7,730 bases of DNA from NCBI GenBank assembly GCA_023410295.1, contig JAEYPY010000041.1, positions 1-7,730 on the forward strand, in the 5' to 3' direction. Source of the stretch: Pseudomonadota bacterium (GTDB lineage Bacteria > Pseudomonadota > Alphaproteobacteria > Caulobacterales > Aquidulcibacteraceae). Positions within the stretch are counted from its first letter, which is position 1; the number at the start of each line of letters is the position of its first letter. The translations under genes were made by a program, and so were the position numbers. The notes under the pieces are model-generated. The model was not told the DNA's origin. It saw only the letters and a program-made list of their open reading frames with translations, and ran no database searches. Below are positions 1 to 4,736 of this stretch, piece by piece.

Positions 1-249
1 GCGTTCGAAGATGTCAGTCATGAAGCCGCCGAGCAGGCCGCCCATGATCGGCAGGAAGAGCAGGATGGCGAAGAAGATCGAGAGGATCTTCGGCACGAAG
101 ACCAGCGTCTGCTCCTGGATCTGCGTCAGCGTCTGCAGCAGCGAAACCACGAGCCCGACCACCAACCCGACGATCATCGGCCCCGCCGCGACCAGCACTG
201 TGATCCAGATCGCATCTCGCCCGAGGTCGAGGACTTCCGCACCGCTCAT
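1..249 (-). CDS. fliQ: Flagellar export apparatus protein FliQ (partial, C-terminus off the left edge)
   Basis: FliQ is a small inner-membrane subunit of the flagellar type III export gate, built around FliP, FliR and FlhB. The visible part is 83 codons starting MSGAEVLDLGRDAIWITVLV; FliQ proteins are usually about 87-90 residues, so only the last few are missing. The family signature is clear: a first membrane helix (about residues 15-38), then the conserved LLQTLTQIQEQTLVFVPKI stretch (about 37-55), then a second helix (about 55-77) ending in GGFMTDIFER. The ATG at 249 is supported by a GGGAG ribosome site about 9 bases upstream. The gene reads away from fliP on the same strand but is separated from it by about 510 bases, so it probably has its own promoter; fliR and flhB may follow beyond the edge (inference). 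Confidence 0.95.
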   Translation of the reverse strand, partial: MSGAEVLDLGRDAIWITVLVAAGPMIVGLVVGLVVSLLQTLTQIQEQTLVFVPKILSIFFAILLFLPIMGGLLGGFMTDIFER

Positions 250-264
250 TGGCGCACGCTCCCG

Positions 265-283
265 CCCGGCAAATTCTGCCGGG
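265..283 (-). repeat. Perfect hairpin in the fliQ leader
   Basis: CCCGGCA (265-271) and TGCCGGG (277-283) form a perfect 7-base stem with a 5-base AT-rich loop. In the minus-strand transcript it ends 1 base before the GGGAG ribosome site of fliQ (259-263), so folding could affect ribosome access. There is no T-run after it on either strand, so a classic intrinsic terminator is unlikely. The base pairing is seen; a regulatory role is inference. Confidence 0.5.
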
Positions 284-310
284 TCTTGAGCCCAAGGACG
301 CTAATCGTGG

Positions 311-325
311 TTAACGGGAGGTTTC
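311..325 (-). promoter_or_regulatory. Degenerate CtrA-like site upstream of fliQ
   Basis: On the minus strand this reads GAAA-N7-TTAA followed by C: one perfect half-site of the CtrA consensus TTAA-N7-TTAA and one half with 2 of 4 matches. It lies about 62 bases upstream of the fliQ start, a sensible distance. In Caulobacter crescentus, fliQ is a CtrA-controlled class II flagellar gene, which makes the site plausible, but the sequence match alone is weak. Confidence 0.25.
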
Positions 326-489
326 GCCAGCGGAAAGCGACCGCTTAAGCTTCGGCAACATGGCGAGTGGACAGGACGGCGGTTGCCCGGAAGGCGCGAA
401 AGCGTGCTCGCGGCGCAACAGTGTGACTTACTTTCTCACGCACGCATCCAAAACACCGATTCCACCTCATCTTGGATTCAGACGTGCAT

Positions 490-507
490 GGAACGATGGG
501 TCGTTCC
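490..507. repeat. Perfect inverted repeat GGAACGA-TGGG-TCGTTCC
   Basis: The arms at 490-496 and 501-507 are perfect 7-base reverse complements with a 4-base TGGG centre. The left arm contains the GGAAC of the candidate -35 element. It could be a regulator binding site over a promoter, or a hairpin if the region is transcribed. There is no T-run, so it is not a standard terminator. Confidence 0.55.
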
Positions 508-515
508 CGCGCGTA
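490..515 (+). promoter_or_regulatory. Candidate EcfG-type general stress promoter for the small gene
   Basis: GGAAC (490-494), then 17 bases, then CGTA (512-515). The EcfG (RpoE2/SigT) consensus in Alphaproteobacteria is GGAAC-N16/17-CGTT, so this differs at the last base of the -10. Transcription would start near 522-524, about 30 bases before the small gene at 555 and just ahead of its ribosome site (541-546). The GGAAC is also one arm of an inverted repeat, so an operator is an alternative reading. Confidence 0.4.
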
Positions 516-554
516 GAACACGCCGCTGGGATTGGACCTTAAAGGGTTGATGTG

Positions 555-653
555 ATGATGAACGCCATCGCCGCCTTCTTCCGGAGCCTCTTTGCTCCGA
601 AGGCTGACGACTACAAGGCGCTCCTGATCGCCGACTTGGGCATCGAGCGCTAA
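555..653 (+). CDS. Small protein of 32 residues, unknown function
   Basis: The protein reads MMNAIAAFFRSLFAPKADD (residues 1-19) and then YKALLIADLGIER. I do not recognise a family. Evidence that it is real: an AAAGGG ribosome site (541-546) sits 8 bases before the ATG; 29 of 32 codons end in G or C against only 12 of 32 with G or C at the second position, which is the pattern of genuine genes in GC-rich genomes; a candidate stress promoter lies upstream and a hairpin follows the stop. The N-terminal part (residues 3-13) could form a short amphipathic or membrane-associated helix, and the rest is charged and helical in character. A GTG at 552 and a second ATG at 558 are in frame and cannot be excluded as starts. 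It is convergent with fliP and divergent from fliQ, so it is probably not part of the flagellar operons. Confidence 0.6.
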   Translation: MMNAIAAFFRSLFAPKADDYKALLIADLGIER

Positions 654-657
654 ACGC

Positions 658-707
658 TCAGGCGCACGCCTGAAGCTGCGGGGGCCTACAGGCCTCGCCG
701 CGCGGCG
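658..707. other. Cluster of hairpins between the small gene and the fliP 3' end
   Basis: Three dyads lie between the convergent genes. TCAGGCG (658-664) and CGCCTGA (667-673) are perfect 7-base arms 4 bases after the small gene's stop, though the tight 2-base centre means the outer 6 pairs would form around GCAC. GGCCT-AC-AGGCC spans 683-694. CGCCGCGCGGCG (696-707) is a perfect 12-base palindrome. None is followed by a T-run on either strand, so these may help stop transcription from both sides, or only protect 3' ends. Terminator function is inferred from position. Confidence 0.35.
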
Positions 708-763
708 CAATTCGGCCCGTCGAGCCCTTCTTCAAACCCGCGAATTTTCACCCAAGCTGACGT

Positions 764-1612
764 CTATCCCCCCGGCGGCGCGCCGGCGGCAAAGCTTTCG
801 ATAAGGCTGCCGGCGACGAGCCGCCAGCCGTCGACTAGCACGAAGAAGATGAGCTTGAACGGCAGGCTCACCGTCACTGGCGGCATCATCATCATGCCCA
901 TCGCCATGAGCAGCGAGGCGACGACGAGATCGATAATGACGAACGGCACGAACAGCATGAAGCCGATCTCGAACGCACGCCGGAGCTCTGACACCATGAA
1001 CGCGGGCGCGAGGATGCGCAGCGGGGTGTCTTCCGCGCTCGTGGGCGGGGTTTCGAGGCGCGCCATGTCGATGAAGAGCGCCAGATCCGCTTCGCGCGTT
1101 TGGCTCACCATGAACGTCTTCAACGGCGCGACGATGCGCGGAAACGCCTCATCCAGCGGCATTTCCTCCTGCAACACCGGGCCTATGCCGGCCTCGTAAG
1201 CCTGCTGCCAAACCGGCTGCATCACGAAGGCGGTGAGGAAAAGCGACAGCGAGACGATGACGACGTTCGGCGGCGCCTGCTGCAAGCCGATCGCCGTGCG
1301 CAGCAGCGACAGCACGACGACGATGCGCACAAAGCTCGTGGTCATGATCAGGATCGACGGCGCCAGCGAGAGCACCGTGATCAGCGCCGCAAGCTGCAGC
1401 ACACGCGCCGTCAGCCCCTCGCCAGTGCCGAGATTGATCGCAAGCGCGGGGTTGGCCGCGGCCGCATAAGCGACTCCGCCGCCGACCATCATGGAAAGCA
1501 GCAGCGACGCGGCGAGGATGATGAGCCAGTTGCGGGGCCGCTTTGGCGACGACGGCCTGGCTTTGACAAAAGACTGCCGGCGAGGCGTCGGCGGTTCGGG
1601 CAAATCGCTCAC
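764..1612 (-). CDS. fliP: Flagellar export gate protein FliP
   Basis: FliP forms the core of the inner-membrane gate of the flagellar type III export apparatus, with FliQ and FliR. The family signature is strong: PSILIMTTSFVRIVVVLSLL at about residues 85-104, GLQQAPPNVV at 109-118, LTAFVMQPVW at 126-135, then the C-terminal membrane block with FMVSELRRAFEIGFMLFVPF (205-224), VASLLMAMGMMMMPP (231-245) and PFKLIFFVLVDGW (251-263). A signal-peptide-like helix spans about 29-50. I chose the GTG at 1612 because it overlaps the fliO stop as GTGA, the usual coupling arrangement, with AAGGGG about 8 bases upstream; a longer reading to 1678 would run inside fliO. From this start the protein is 282 residues, longer than the usual 245-260 because of a Pro/Arg/Lys-rich stretch of about 27 residues before the signal helix. 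It is co-transcribed with fliO. Confidence 0.95.
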   Translation of the reverse strand: MSDLPEPPTPRRQSFVKARPSSPKRPRNWLIILAASLLLSMMVGGGVAYAAAANPALAINLGTGEGLTARVLQLAALITVLSLAPSILIMTTSFVRIVVVLSLLRTAIGLQQAPPNVVIVSLSLFLTAFVMQPVWQQAYEAGIGPVLQEEMPLDEAFPRIVAPLKTFMVSQTREADLALFIDMARLETPPTSAEDTPLRILAPAFMVSELRRAFEIGFMLFVPFVIIDLVVASLLMAMGMMMMPPVTVSLPFKLIFFVLVDGWRLVAGSLIESFAAGAPPGG

Positions 1613-1881
1613 GCCTGAGCCCCTTCTTCCGCCTTCGCCGCCATCTCGCTGACGACGACATCCCCACCGGGGCCACACAGAATGAGGTGTTCGCGGTCAT
1701 CACAGCGCACGATGACGAGGCGCCGGCGCGGATCGATCATGAGACTCTCGCTGAGCTTCAGCCGTTTCTCGCCCGGCTTGCCCGCCTGCAGCATGCCGAG
1801 CCGGCGCGCGCCCCAGGCGACGCCTAAAATCAGCGCTAGCGTGGCGATGAGCGCGAACAGCGCGCGCGCCCAGTCGAGCAT
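1609..1881 (-). CDS. fliO: Flagellar biosynthesis protein FliO
   Basis: FliO is a small bitopic membrane protein that helps assemble or stabilise the FliP ring. The 90-residue product has one membrane helix (about residues 7-25, ALFALIATLALILGVAWGA) followed by the FliO cytoplasmic domain: RRLG, then KLSESLMIDPRRRLVIVRCD (42-61) and HLILCGPGGDVVV (65-77). Length and architecture fit short alphaproteobacterial FliO. The start is uncertain. ATG 1881 begins MLDWARAL next to the helix, and the GGAGGGGG run at 1893-1900 lies about 11 bases upstream. GTG 1887 has better spacing from GGAGG. ATG 1917 lacks a ribosome site and lies very close to the CtrA elements. Its TGA overlaps the fliP GTG by 2 bases within GTGA, suggesting translational coupling. 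Confidence 0.88.
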   Translation of the reverse strand: MLDWARALFALIATLALILGVAWGARRLGMLQAGKPGEKRLKLSESLMIDPRRRLVIVRCDDREHLILCGPGGDVVVSEMAAKAEEGAQA

Positions 1882-1933
1882 TTCCACCGGCACCCCCTCC
1901 GTTCTGGAGGCGTCCATGGCTCAACCGGTTTGG

Positions 1934-1948
1934 TTAACGAGACCTAAA
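1934..1948. promoter_or_regulatory. Second, degenerate CtrA-like site near fliO
   Basis: TTAA-N7-TAAA: one perfect half-site and one with 3 of 4 matches, on the fliO side of the perfect CtrA box and 30 bases from it. Paired sites would suit a divergent control region in which each operon has its own box. If this one drives fliO, transcription would begin near 1900-1910, which would exclude the ATG at 1917. Confidence 0.35.
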
Positions 1949-1963
1949 CGTTACGGCGCCGGC

Positions 1964-1978
1964 TTAAGGCGCGCTTAA
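1964..1978. promoter_or_regulatory. CtrA box in the divergent fliO / flgB control region
   Basis: TTAA (1964-1967), 7 bases (GGCGCGC), TTAA (1975-1978), then C: an exact match to the CtrA consensus TTAA-N7-TTAA(C). CtrA is the cell-cycle master regulator of Alphaproteobacteria and activates class II flagellar genes. In such promoters the box overlaps the -35 region. For flgB, transcription would then begin around 2000-2015, ahead of the GTG at 2038. TTAA reads the same on both strands, so either or both operons could be served. Confidence 0.75.
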
Positions 1979-2037
1979 CCATAGCTTGTTCGACTAGGCA
2001 AAGTTTGCAGCCCCCGAGTCGGGAAGAACGAGCGCAC

Positions 2038-2448
2038 GTGGATCTTGCCAGCACGCCCTTCTTCAGTTTGTTGCGCCAGCGGCTCGATCATCTGAGCGAG
2101 CGCCAGCGGCTGATTGCGGAAAACATCGCCAACGCCTCGACGCCCGGCTACCGGCCGCGCGACGTCGATACATCGAGCTTCGAACGCACGCTCGCCGCGC
2201 ACGGCGGCGGGGGCGGCATGACAATGACACGCACCAATCCCGGGCACATGTCGCCGGGCGGGGGGACGAGCGGCGCGGCGATCGTCACGCGCGATGACAG
2301 CGAAACCACGATCGACGGCAACGCCGTGGTGCTCGAAGAGCAGATGGCGCGCGCAGCCGAAACGCGGATGCAGTTCGAAACCGGCATCGCGCTTTATCAA
2401 AAGGGCCTGGAGCTCGTGCGCATGGCGGCGCGGGCGCCGGGACGGTGA
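2038..2448 (+). CDS. flgB: Flagellar proximal rod protein FlgB
   Basis: FlgB is a proximal rod subunit secreted through the flagellar export apparatus and built onto the MS-ring/FliE base. The 136-residue product starts MDLASTPFFSLLRQRLDHLS and carries the rod/hook N-terminal motif ENIANASTPGYRPRD at about residues 28-42. Its C-terminal helix (about 98-130) contains LEEQMARAAETRMQFETGIAL, as expected for FlgB. I chose the GTG at 2038 because it gives the family's usual MDL start; a TTG at 2005 is in frame but would add 11 residues atypical of FlgB and lies near the expected transcription start. GGGAAG at 2021-2026 is a modest ribosome site. A Gly run (56-60) and further glycines (74-79) sit in the variable middle. 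It is the first gene of flgB-flgC-fliE. Confidence 0.94.
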   Translation: MDLASTPFFSLLRQRLDHLSERQRLIAENIANASTPGYRPRDVDTSSFERTLAAHGGGGGMTMTRTNPGHMSPGGGTSGAAIVTRDDSETTIDGNAVVLEEQMARAAETRMQFETGIALYQKGLELVRMAARAPGR

Positions 2449-2457
2449 GGATAATTC

Positions 2458-2868
2458 ATGACTGACATCAACGCCGCCATCGCCGCCGCCGCCTCCGGCA
2501 TGCGCGCCCAGACCGTGCGCATGCGCGTCGCCGCCGAGAACGTCGCCAACGCCAATTCCACCGGCACGGATCCGAACCAGGAGCCGTTCCGCCGGCGCAT
2601 TCCGCTCTTGGAAAGCACCACGCTCGCCTCCGGCGCCAATGGCGTGCGCGTGCGCGGCACCAGCTGGGACATGAGCGCCTTCCGCGAAGAATATAATCCA
2701 AGCCATCCGGCTGCCGGCGAAGACGGTTATGTGCAGCTGCCGAACGTCGACACACTGGTCGAGATGATGGATTTGCGCGAAGCCACGCGCGCTTACGAAG
2801 CCAACCTCAACATGATCGAAGCGGCGCGCACGATGACGACGCGCGCTTTGGATCTTCTGCGGAGATAA
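2458..2868 (+). CDS. flgC: Flagellar proximal rod protein FlgC
   Basis: FlgC is the second proximal rod subunit, exported by the flagellar type III system. The 136-residue product has the rod motif AAENVANANSTGTDPNQEPF at about residues 25-44 and the FlgC-specific block YNPSHPAAGEDGYVQLPNVD at 79-98. It ends in the conserved amphipathic helix (from about 100) with MMDLREATRAYEANLNMIEA and a terminal ALDLLRR. Length and architecture are normal. The ATG at 2458 is preceded by a GAGG (2447-2450) that overlaps the flgB stop codon, giving a 9-base intergenic gap and likely coupling. It is followed by fliE after 3 bases. Confidence 0.96.
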   Translation: MTDINAAIAAAASGMRAQTVRMRVAAENVANANSTGTDPNQEPFRRRIPLLESTTLASGANGVRVRGTSWDMSAFREEYNPSHPAAGEDGYVQLPNVDTLVEMMDLREATRAYEANLNMIEAARTMTTRALDLLRR

Positions 2869-2871
2869 TAG

Positions 2872-3174
2872 ATGGCGATCGATCCAGTCTCAGCCGCACG
2901 CGCCTACCAGCAGACGCAGCGTGCGACGCAAAGCGCGGGCGTCGAGGGCGGTGATAATGTCGATTTCGGCAATCTCGTCCGCGAAGCCATCCGCGAAGCC
3001 GGCGCGAGCGCGCAAACCGCCGAAGCGCAATCACTCACGGTCGCCGCGGGCCGCGGCGATATTGTCGATGTCGTCACCGCCATCGCCGCCGCTGAAACGC
3101 AGCTACAAACGGTGATCGCCGTACGCGATCAGGTGATTTCCGCCTACCAGGAAATCCTGCGCATGCCGATCTAG
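2872..3174 (+). CDS. fliE: Flagellar hook-basal body complex protein FliE
   Basis: FliE joins the MS ring to the proximal rod and is needed for opening of the export gate. The 100-residue product matches the family in length and in its C-terminal half: DFGNLVREAI at about 31-40, the helical middle around SLTVAAGRGDIVDVVTAIAA (54-73), and the diagnostic end VIAVRDQVISAYQEILRMPI (81-100), which packs like the rod proteins' C-terminal helix. The ATG at 2872 has a GGAG about 7 bases upstream inside the end of flgC, only 3 bases after the flgC stop. It is the last recognisable flagellar gene of this operon; the next gene has its own promoter. Confidence 0.95.
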   Translation: MAIDPVSAARAYQQTQRATQSAGVEGGDNVDFGNLVREAIREAGASAQTAEAQSLTVAAGRGDIVDVVTAIAAAETQLQTVIAVRDQVISAYQEILRMPI

Positions 3175-3205
3175 GCGCGTCTTCGGCCCCCTCACTTCCG
3201 CTCAA

Positions 3206-3216
3206 GTTCCCGGAAC
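3206..3216. repeat. Inverted repeat GTTCC-C-GGAAC at the stress promoter -35
   Basis: Two 5-base arms (3206-3210 and 3212-3216) around one C. The right arm is the -35 element of the EcfG-type promoter. The candidate promoter at 490-515 also has its GGAAC inside an inverted repeat. On the minus strand no matching -10 (CGTT at N16/17) follows this left arm, so a second promoter in the other direction is not supported. Confidence 0.45.
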
Positions 3217-3236
3217 GCACACCAACTACGCGCGTT
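3212..3236 (+). promoter_or_regulatory. EcfG-type general stress promoter, exact consensus
   Basis: GGAAC (3212-3216), exactly 16 bases, CGTT (3233-3236). This equals the consensus GGAAC-N16/17-CGTT of the alphaproteobacterial general stress sigma factor EcfG (RpoE2, SigT), which is controlled by the PhyR-NepR partner switch. Transcription would start near 3243-3245, about 50 bases before the ATG of the membrane protein at 3293, which has a strong ribosome site. It lies in the gap after fliE and points at that gene. The match is seen directly; use under stress is inferred. Confidence 0.7.
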
Positions 3237-3273
3237 CACGCCTCGTGCGGCGAGCCAGCCGCGCGTTCATTCA

Positions 3274-3283
3274 CCTCGCGAGG
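3274..3283 (+). repeat. Palindrome CCTCGCGAGG overlapping a ribosome site
   Basis: A perfect 10-base palindrome whose right arm overlaps the GAGGGAG ribosome site (3280-3286) of the gene at 3293. As RNA it has no room for a proper loop unless the inner bases open, so masking of the site is only a possibility. It may be chance in GC-rich DNA. Confidence 0.3.
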
Positions 3284-3292
3284 GAGCAGACC

Positions 3293-3730
3293 ATGCAGGC
3301 GTGGTCAAATGCGTTGTTCTTGGCGACGGCTGCGAGCGGGATTTTTGCCTTCGGCTTCATTCAATCCGCCTACTCACAACAAGCCTTGGCGCTTTTCTAC
3401 GTGTTCGCTGCGCTGATGGCGGTGATGCTGGGCGCCAAATTTTTGTTCAAACGCGGCGGCGGACATGGCCACGGGCGCGGCGGCCACGCTGCGCACGCCG
3501 GCGGTGATCATGCCGTGGTGATGAGCGGACGCATGGTCGGCACGGCGATGGTCGGCGCTGCGGTGCTGGCAGTGGCGTTTTTCTGGACCGACAATCAGCT
3601 CACCGCGGAAAAGATCGGCCGCGAAATCGATCGCGGCGCGGCCAGCCTCTATCGCCAAGGCCAGGCGACGTTCACTGCGCTCACCAGCGGCGAACGGACG
3701 AGTGATCTCCCGCCGGCGGCGGAAGGCTAG
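3293..3730 (+). CDS. Histidine-rich inner-membrane protein, unknown function
   Basis: I do not recognise a family. The 145-residue product appears to have three membrane segments: about 6-27, 30-52 (ALALFYVFAALMAVMLGAKF) and 81-98 (MVGTAMVGAAVLAVAFFW). Between the second and third is a Gly/His-rich loop with histidines at 58, 60, 65, 68 and 73, which could bind metal ions but may just be a flexible linker. The tail (99-145) is polar, with a possible helix EKIGREIDRGAASLYRQGQA (106-125). The ATG at 3293 has a strong GAGGGAG about 6 bases upstream; a GTG at 3245 is in frame but falls at the predicted transcription start, so it is unlikely. The exact EcfG-type promoter upstream suggests general stress control. 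It lies 118 bases after fliE, and a flagellar role is not indicated. Its TAG overlaps the stop of the convergent gene within CTAG. Confidence 0.8.
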   Translation: MQAWSNALFLATAASGIFAFGFIQSAYSQQALALFYVFAALMAVMLGAKFLFKRGGGHGHGRGGHAAHAGGDHAVVMSGRMVGTAMVGAAVLAVAFFWTDNQLTAEKIGREIDRGAASLYRQGQATFTALTSGERTSDLPPAAEG

Positions 3731-4734
3731 CCGAGGCAGGAAACCACTAGCGCATCGAGCGCTGCGCCGCCGCGGATCGGATCGGCGACGGGAAGGTTGA
3801 GCGCGGCGCTCTGCTGCTCAAGCAGGCGCTGCGCTTCTGCATCGGTGAGCTGGGAGGTGTTAAGGCTGACGCCGCCGCAGCGTATGGCCGGATTGGTGCG
3901 CGCGCCAAGGCGAAGCGCTAGATCGATCGCCTCTTGTAGCTCCGGCAATTTGTAGTCGGGGAAGCCGAGCACCGATGTCCGCGACGGATCGTGGCATAGC
4001 ACGACGACGTCCGGCTGGCTGCCGTGCAGCAGCGCCAGCGAAACGCCGGCATAGGCCGGATGAAACAGCGAACCCTGCCCTTCGATCACATCCCAATGAT
4101 CCAGCGCGTTATCGGGGCTCAACATTTCCGCCGCGCCCGCTGCAAAATCCGCAACAACGGCATCCATCGGCACGCCGCCGCCGGCGATCATGATGCCGGT
4201 CTGCCCAGTCGCACGGAAATCCGCCGCAACGCCGCGCTGCTTGAACGCGCGCGTCAGCGCCAGCGCCGTGTATTTCTTGCCGAGCGCGCAATCGGTGCCG
4301 ATCGTCAAGAGGCGCTTGCCGCTGCGCTTCTTACCGTTGGCGATGAGAATGTTCGCCGGCGGCGTGCGCACGTCGATCAAGCGACGCTTGTGTTGCGCCG
4401 CGGCGATGGCCAGCGGCGGAATCTCAGCGAGCTTGGCGTGCATGCCGCCGATAATGTCGAGCCCCGCTTCGACCGCCTCGATCAGCGTCGGGATCCAGGC
4501 TTCTGGAATGAATCCGCCCGGATTGGCGACGCCGATGACGAGCGAACGCGCGCCGGCGGCTTTCGCATCGCGCGGCGTCATGCGCGGCAGATCGATGCTG
4601 AGCCCGCCGGGCAACGCGTATTCGCCGACGCAATGCTCGCGCGCCCAATCGCGCAGACCCAGCGCCGTCTTGGCGTAGCCGCGCTCTGAAACGTCGCCCA
4701 GGAAAAGCAGATACGGCCGCGGCAGATCGATCAC
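3727..4734 (-). CDS. dgcN: DUF1611 family protein, probable D-glutamate N-acetyltransferase DgcN
   Basis: DgcN acetylates D-glutamate with acetyl-CoA; the partner DgcA then converts N-acetyl-D-glutamate to the L form for further catabolism (family knowledge). The 335-residue length suits the family. The start MIDLPRPYLLFLGDVSERGY and the N-terminal domain with VIGVANPGGFIPEAWIPTLI (66-85) are typical. The C-terminal P-loop-like domain carries GTDCALGKKYTALAL (146-160), DFRATGQTGIMIAGG (172-186), DHWDVIEGQGSLFHPAYAG (212-230) and CHDPSRT (247-253), all characteristic of DUF1611. The start is a GTG 2 bases after the regulator's stop, with only a weak ribosome site, so translation may be coupled. 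No dgcA is visible here. Other DUF1611 members are uncharacterised, so the exact substrate is less certain than the family. Confidence 0.82.
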   Translation of the reverse strand: MIDLPRPYLLFLGDVSERGYAKTALGLRDWAREHCVGEYALPGGLSIDLPRMTPRDAKAAGARSLVIGVANPGGFIPEAWIPTLIEAVEAGLDIIGGMHAKLAEIPPLAIAAAQHKRRLIDVRTPPANILIANGKKRSGKRLLTIGTDCALGKKYTALALTRAFKQRGVAADFRATGQTGIMIAGGGVPMDAVVADFAAGAAEMLSPDNALDHWDVIEGQGSLFHPAYAGVSLALLHGSQPDVVVLCHDPSRTSVLGFPDYKLPELQEAIDLALRLGARTNPAIRCGGVSLNTSQLTDAEAQRLLEQQSAALNLPVADPIRGGAALDALVVSCLG

Positions 4735-4736
4735 GC

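Larger units (their letters stand above)
250..554. other. Gene-free interval between fliQ and a small plus-strand gene
   Basis: No convincing protein gene is seen here on either strand. The part next to fliQ (250-350) should hold the fliQ leader and promoter. It contains a perfect hairpin (265-283), a TTAAC element (311-315) and the 8-base palindrome GCTTAAGC (343-350). The right part should hold the promoter of the small gene at 555 and contains a perfect GGAACGA/TCGTTCC inverted repeat (490-507). Around 421-440 a loose dyad GTGTGA-N9-TCACGC is visible, but its spacing does not fit the CRP/FNR family. Confidence 0.6.

Noticed and set aside
421..441. Dyad GTGTGA-N9-TCACGC resembling a CRP/FNR-type site
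   Set aside because: The family spacing is TGTGA-N6-TCACA; the spacer here is too long and one arm has a mismatch.
360..542. Plus-strand open frame of 60 codons before the small gene
   Set aside because: No ribosome site, composition unlike a folded protein, and it runs through the candidate promoter and palindrome.
345..710. Minus-strand open frame of 121 codons in the fliP-fliQ gap
   Set aside because: It begins with TTG, lacks a convincing ribosome site, has low-complexity Arg-rich content, resembles no family I know, and overlaps the better-supported small plus-strand gene at 555-653.
1613..1678. Upstream ATG at 1678 for fliP
   Set aside because: It would extend fliP 22 codons into fliO with an Arg/Gly-rich peptide not expected in FliP, whereas the GTG at 1612 gives the GTGA overlap and a ribosome site.
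1975..2706. Minus-strand open frame of 243 codons opposite flgB and flgC
   Set aside because: Ala/Gly/His/Arg-rich translation typical of the antisense of GC-rich genes; flgB and flgC on the other strand are certain, and the frame starts inside flgC without support.
4024..4689. Plus-strand open frame of 221 codons opposite dgcN
   Set aside because: Arg/Gln/Ala-rich antisense shadow of a clearly recognised DUF1611 gene.
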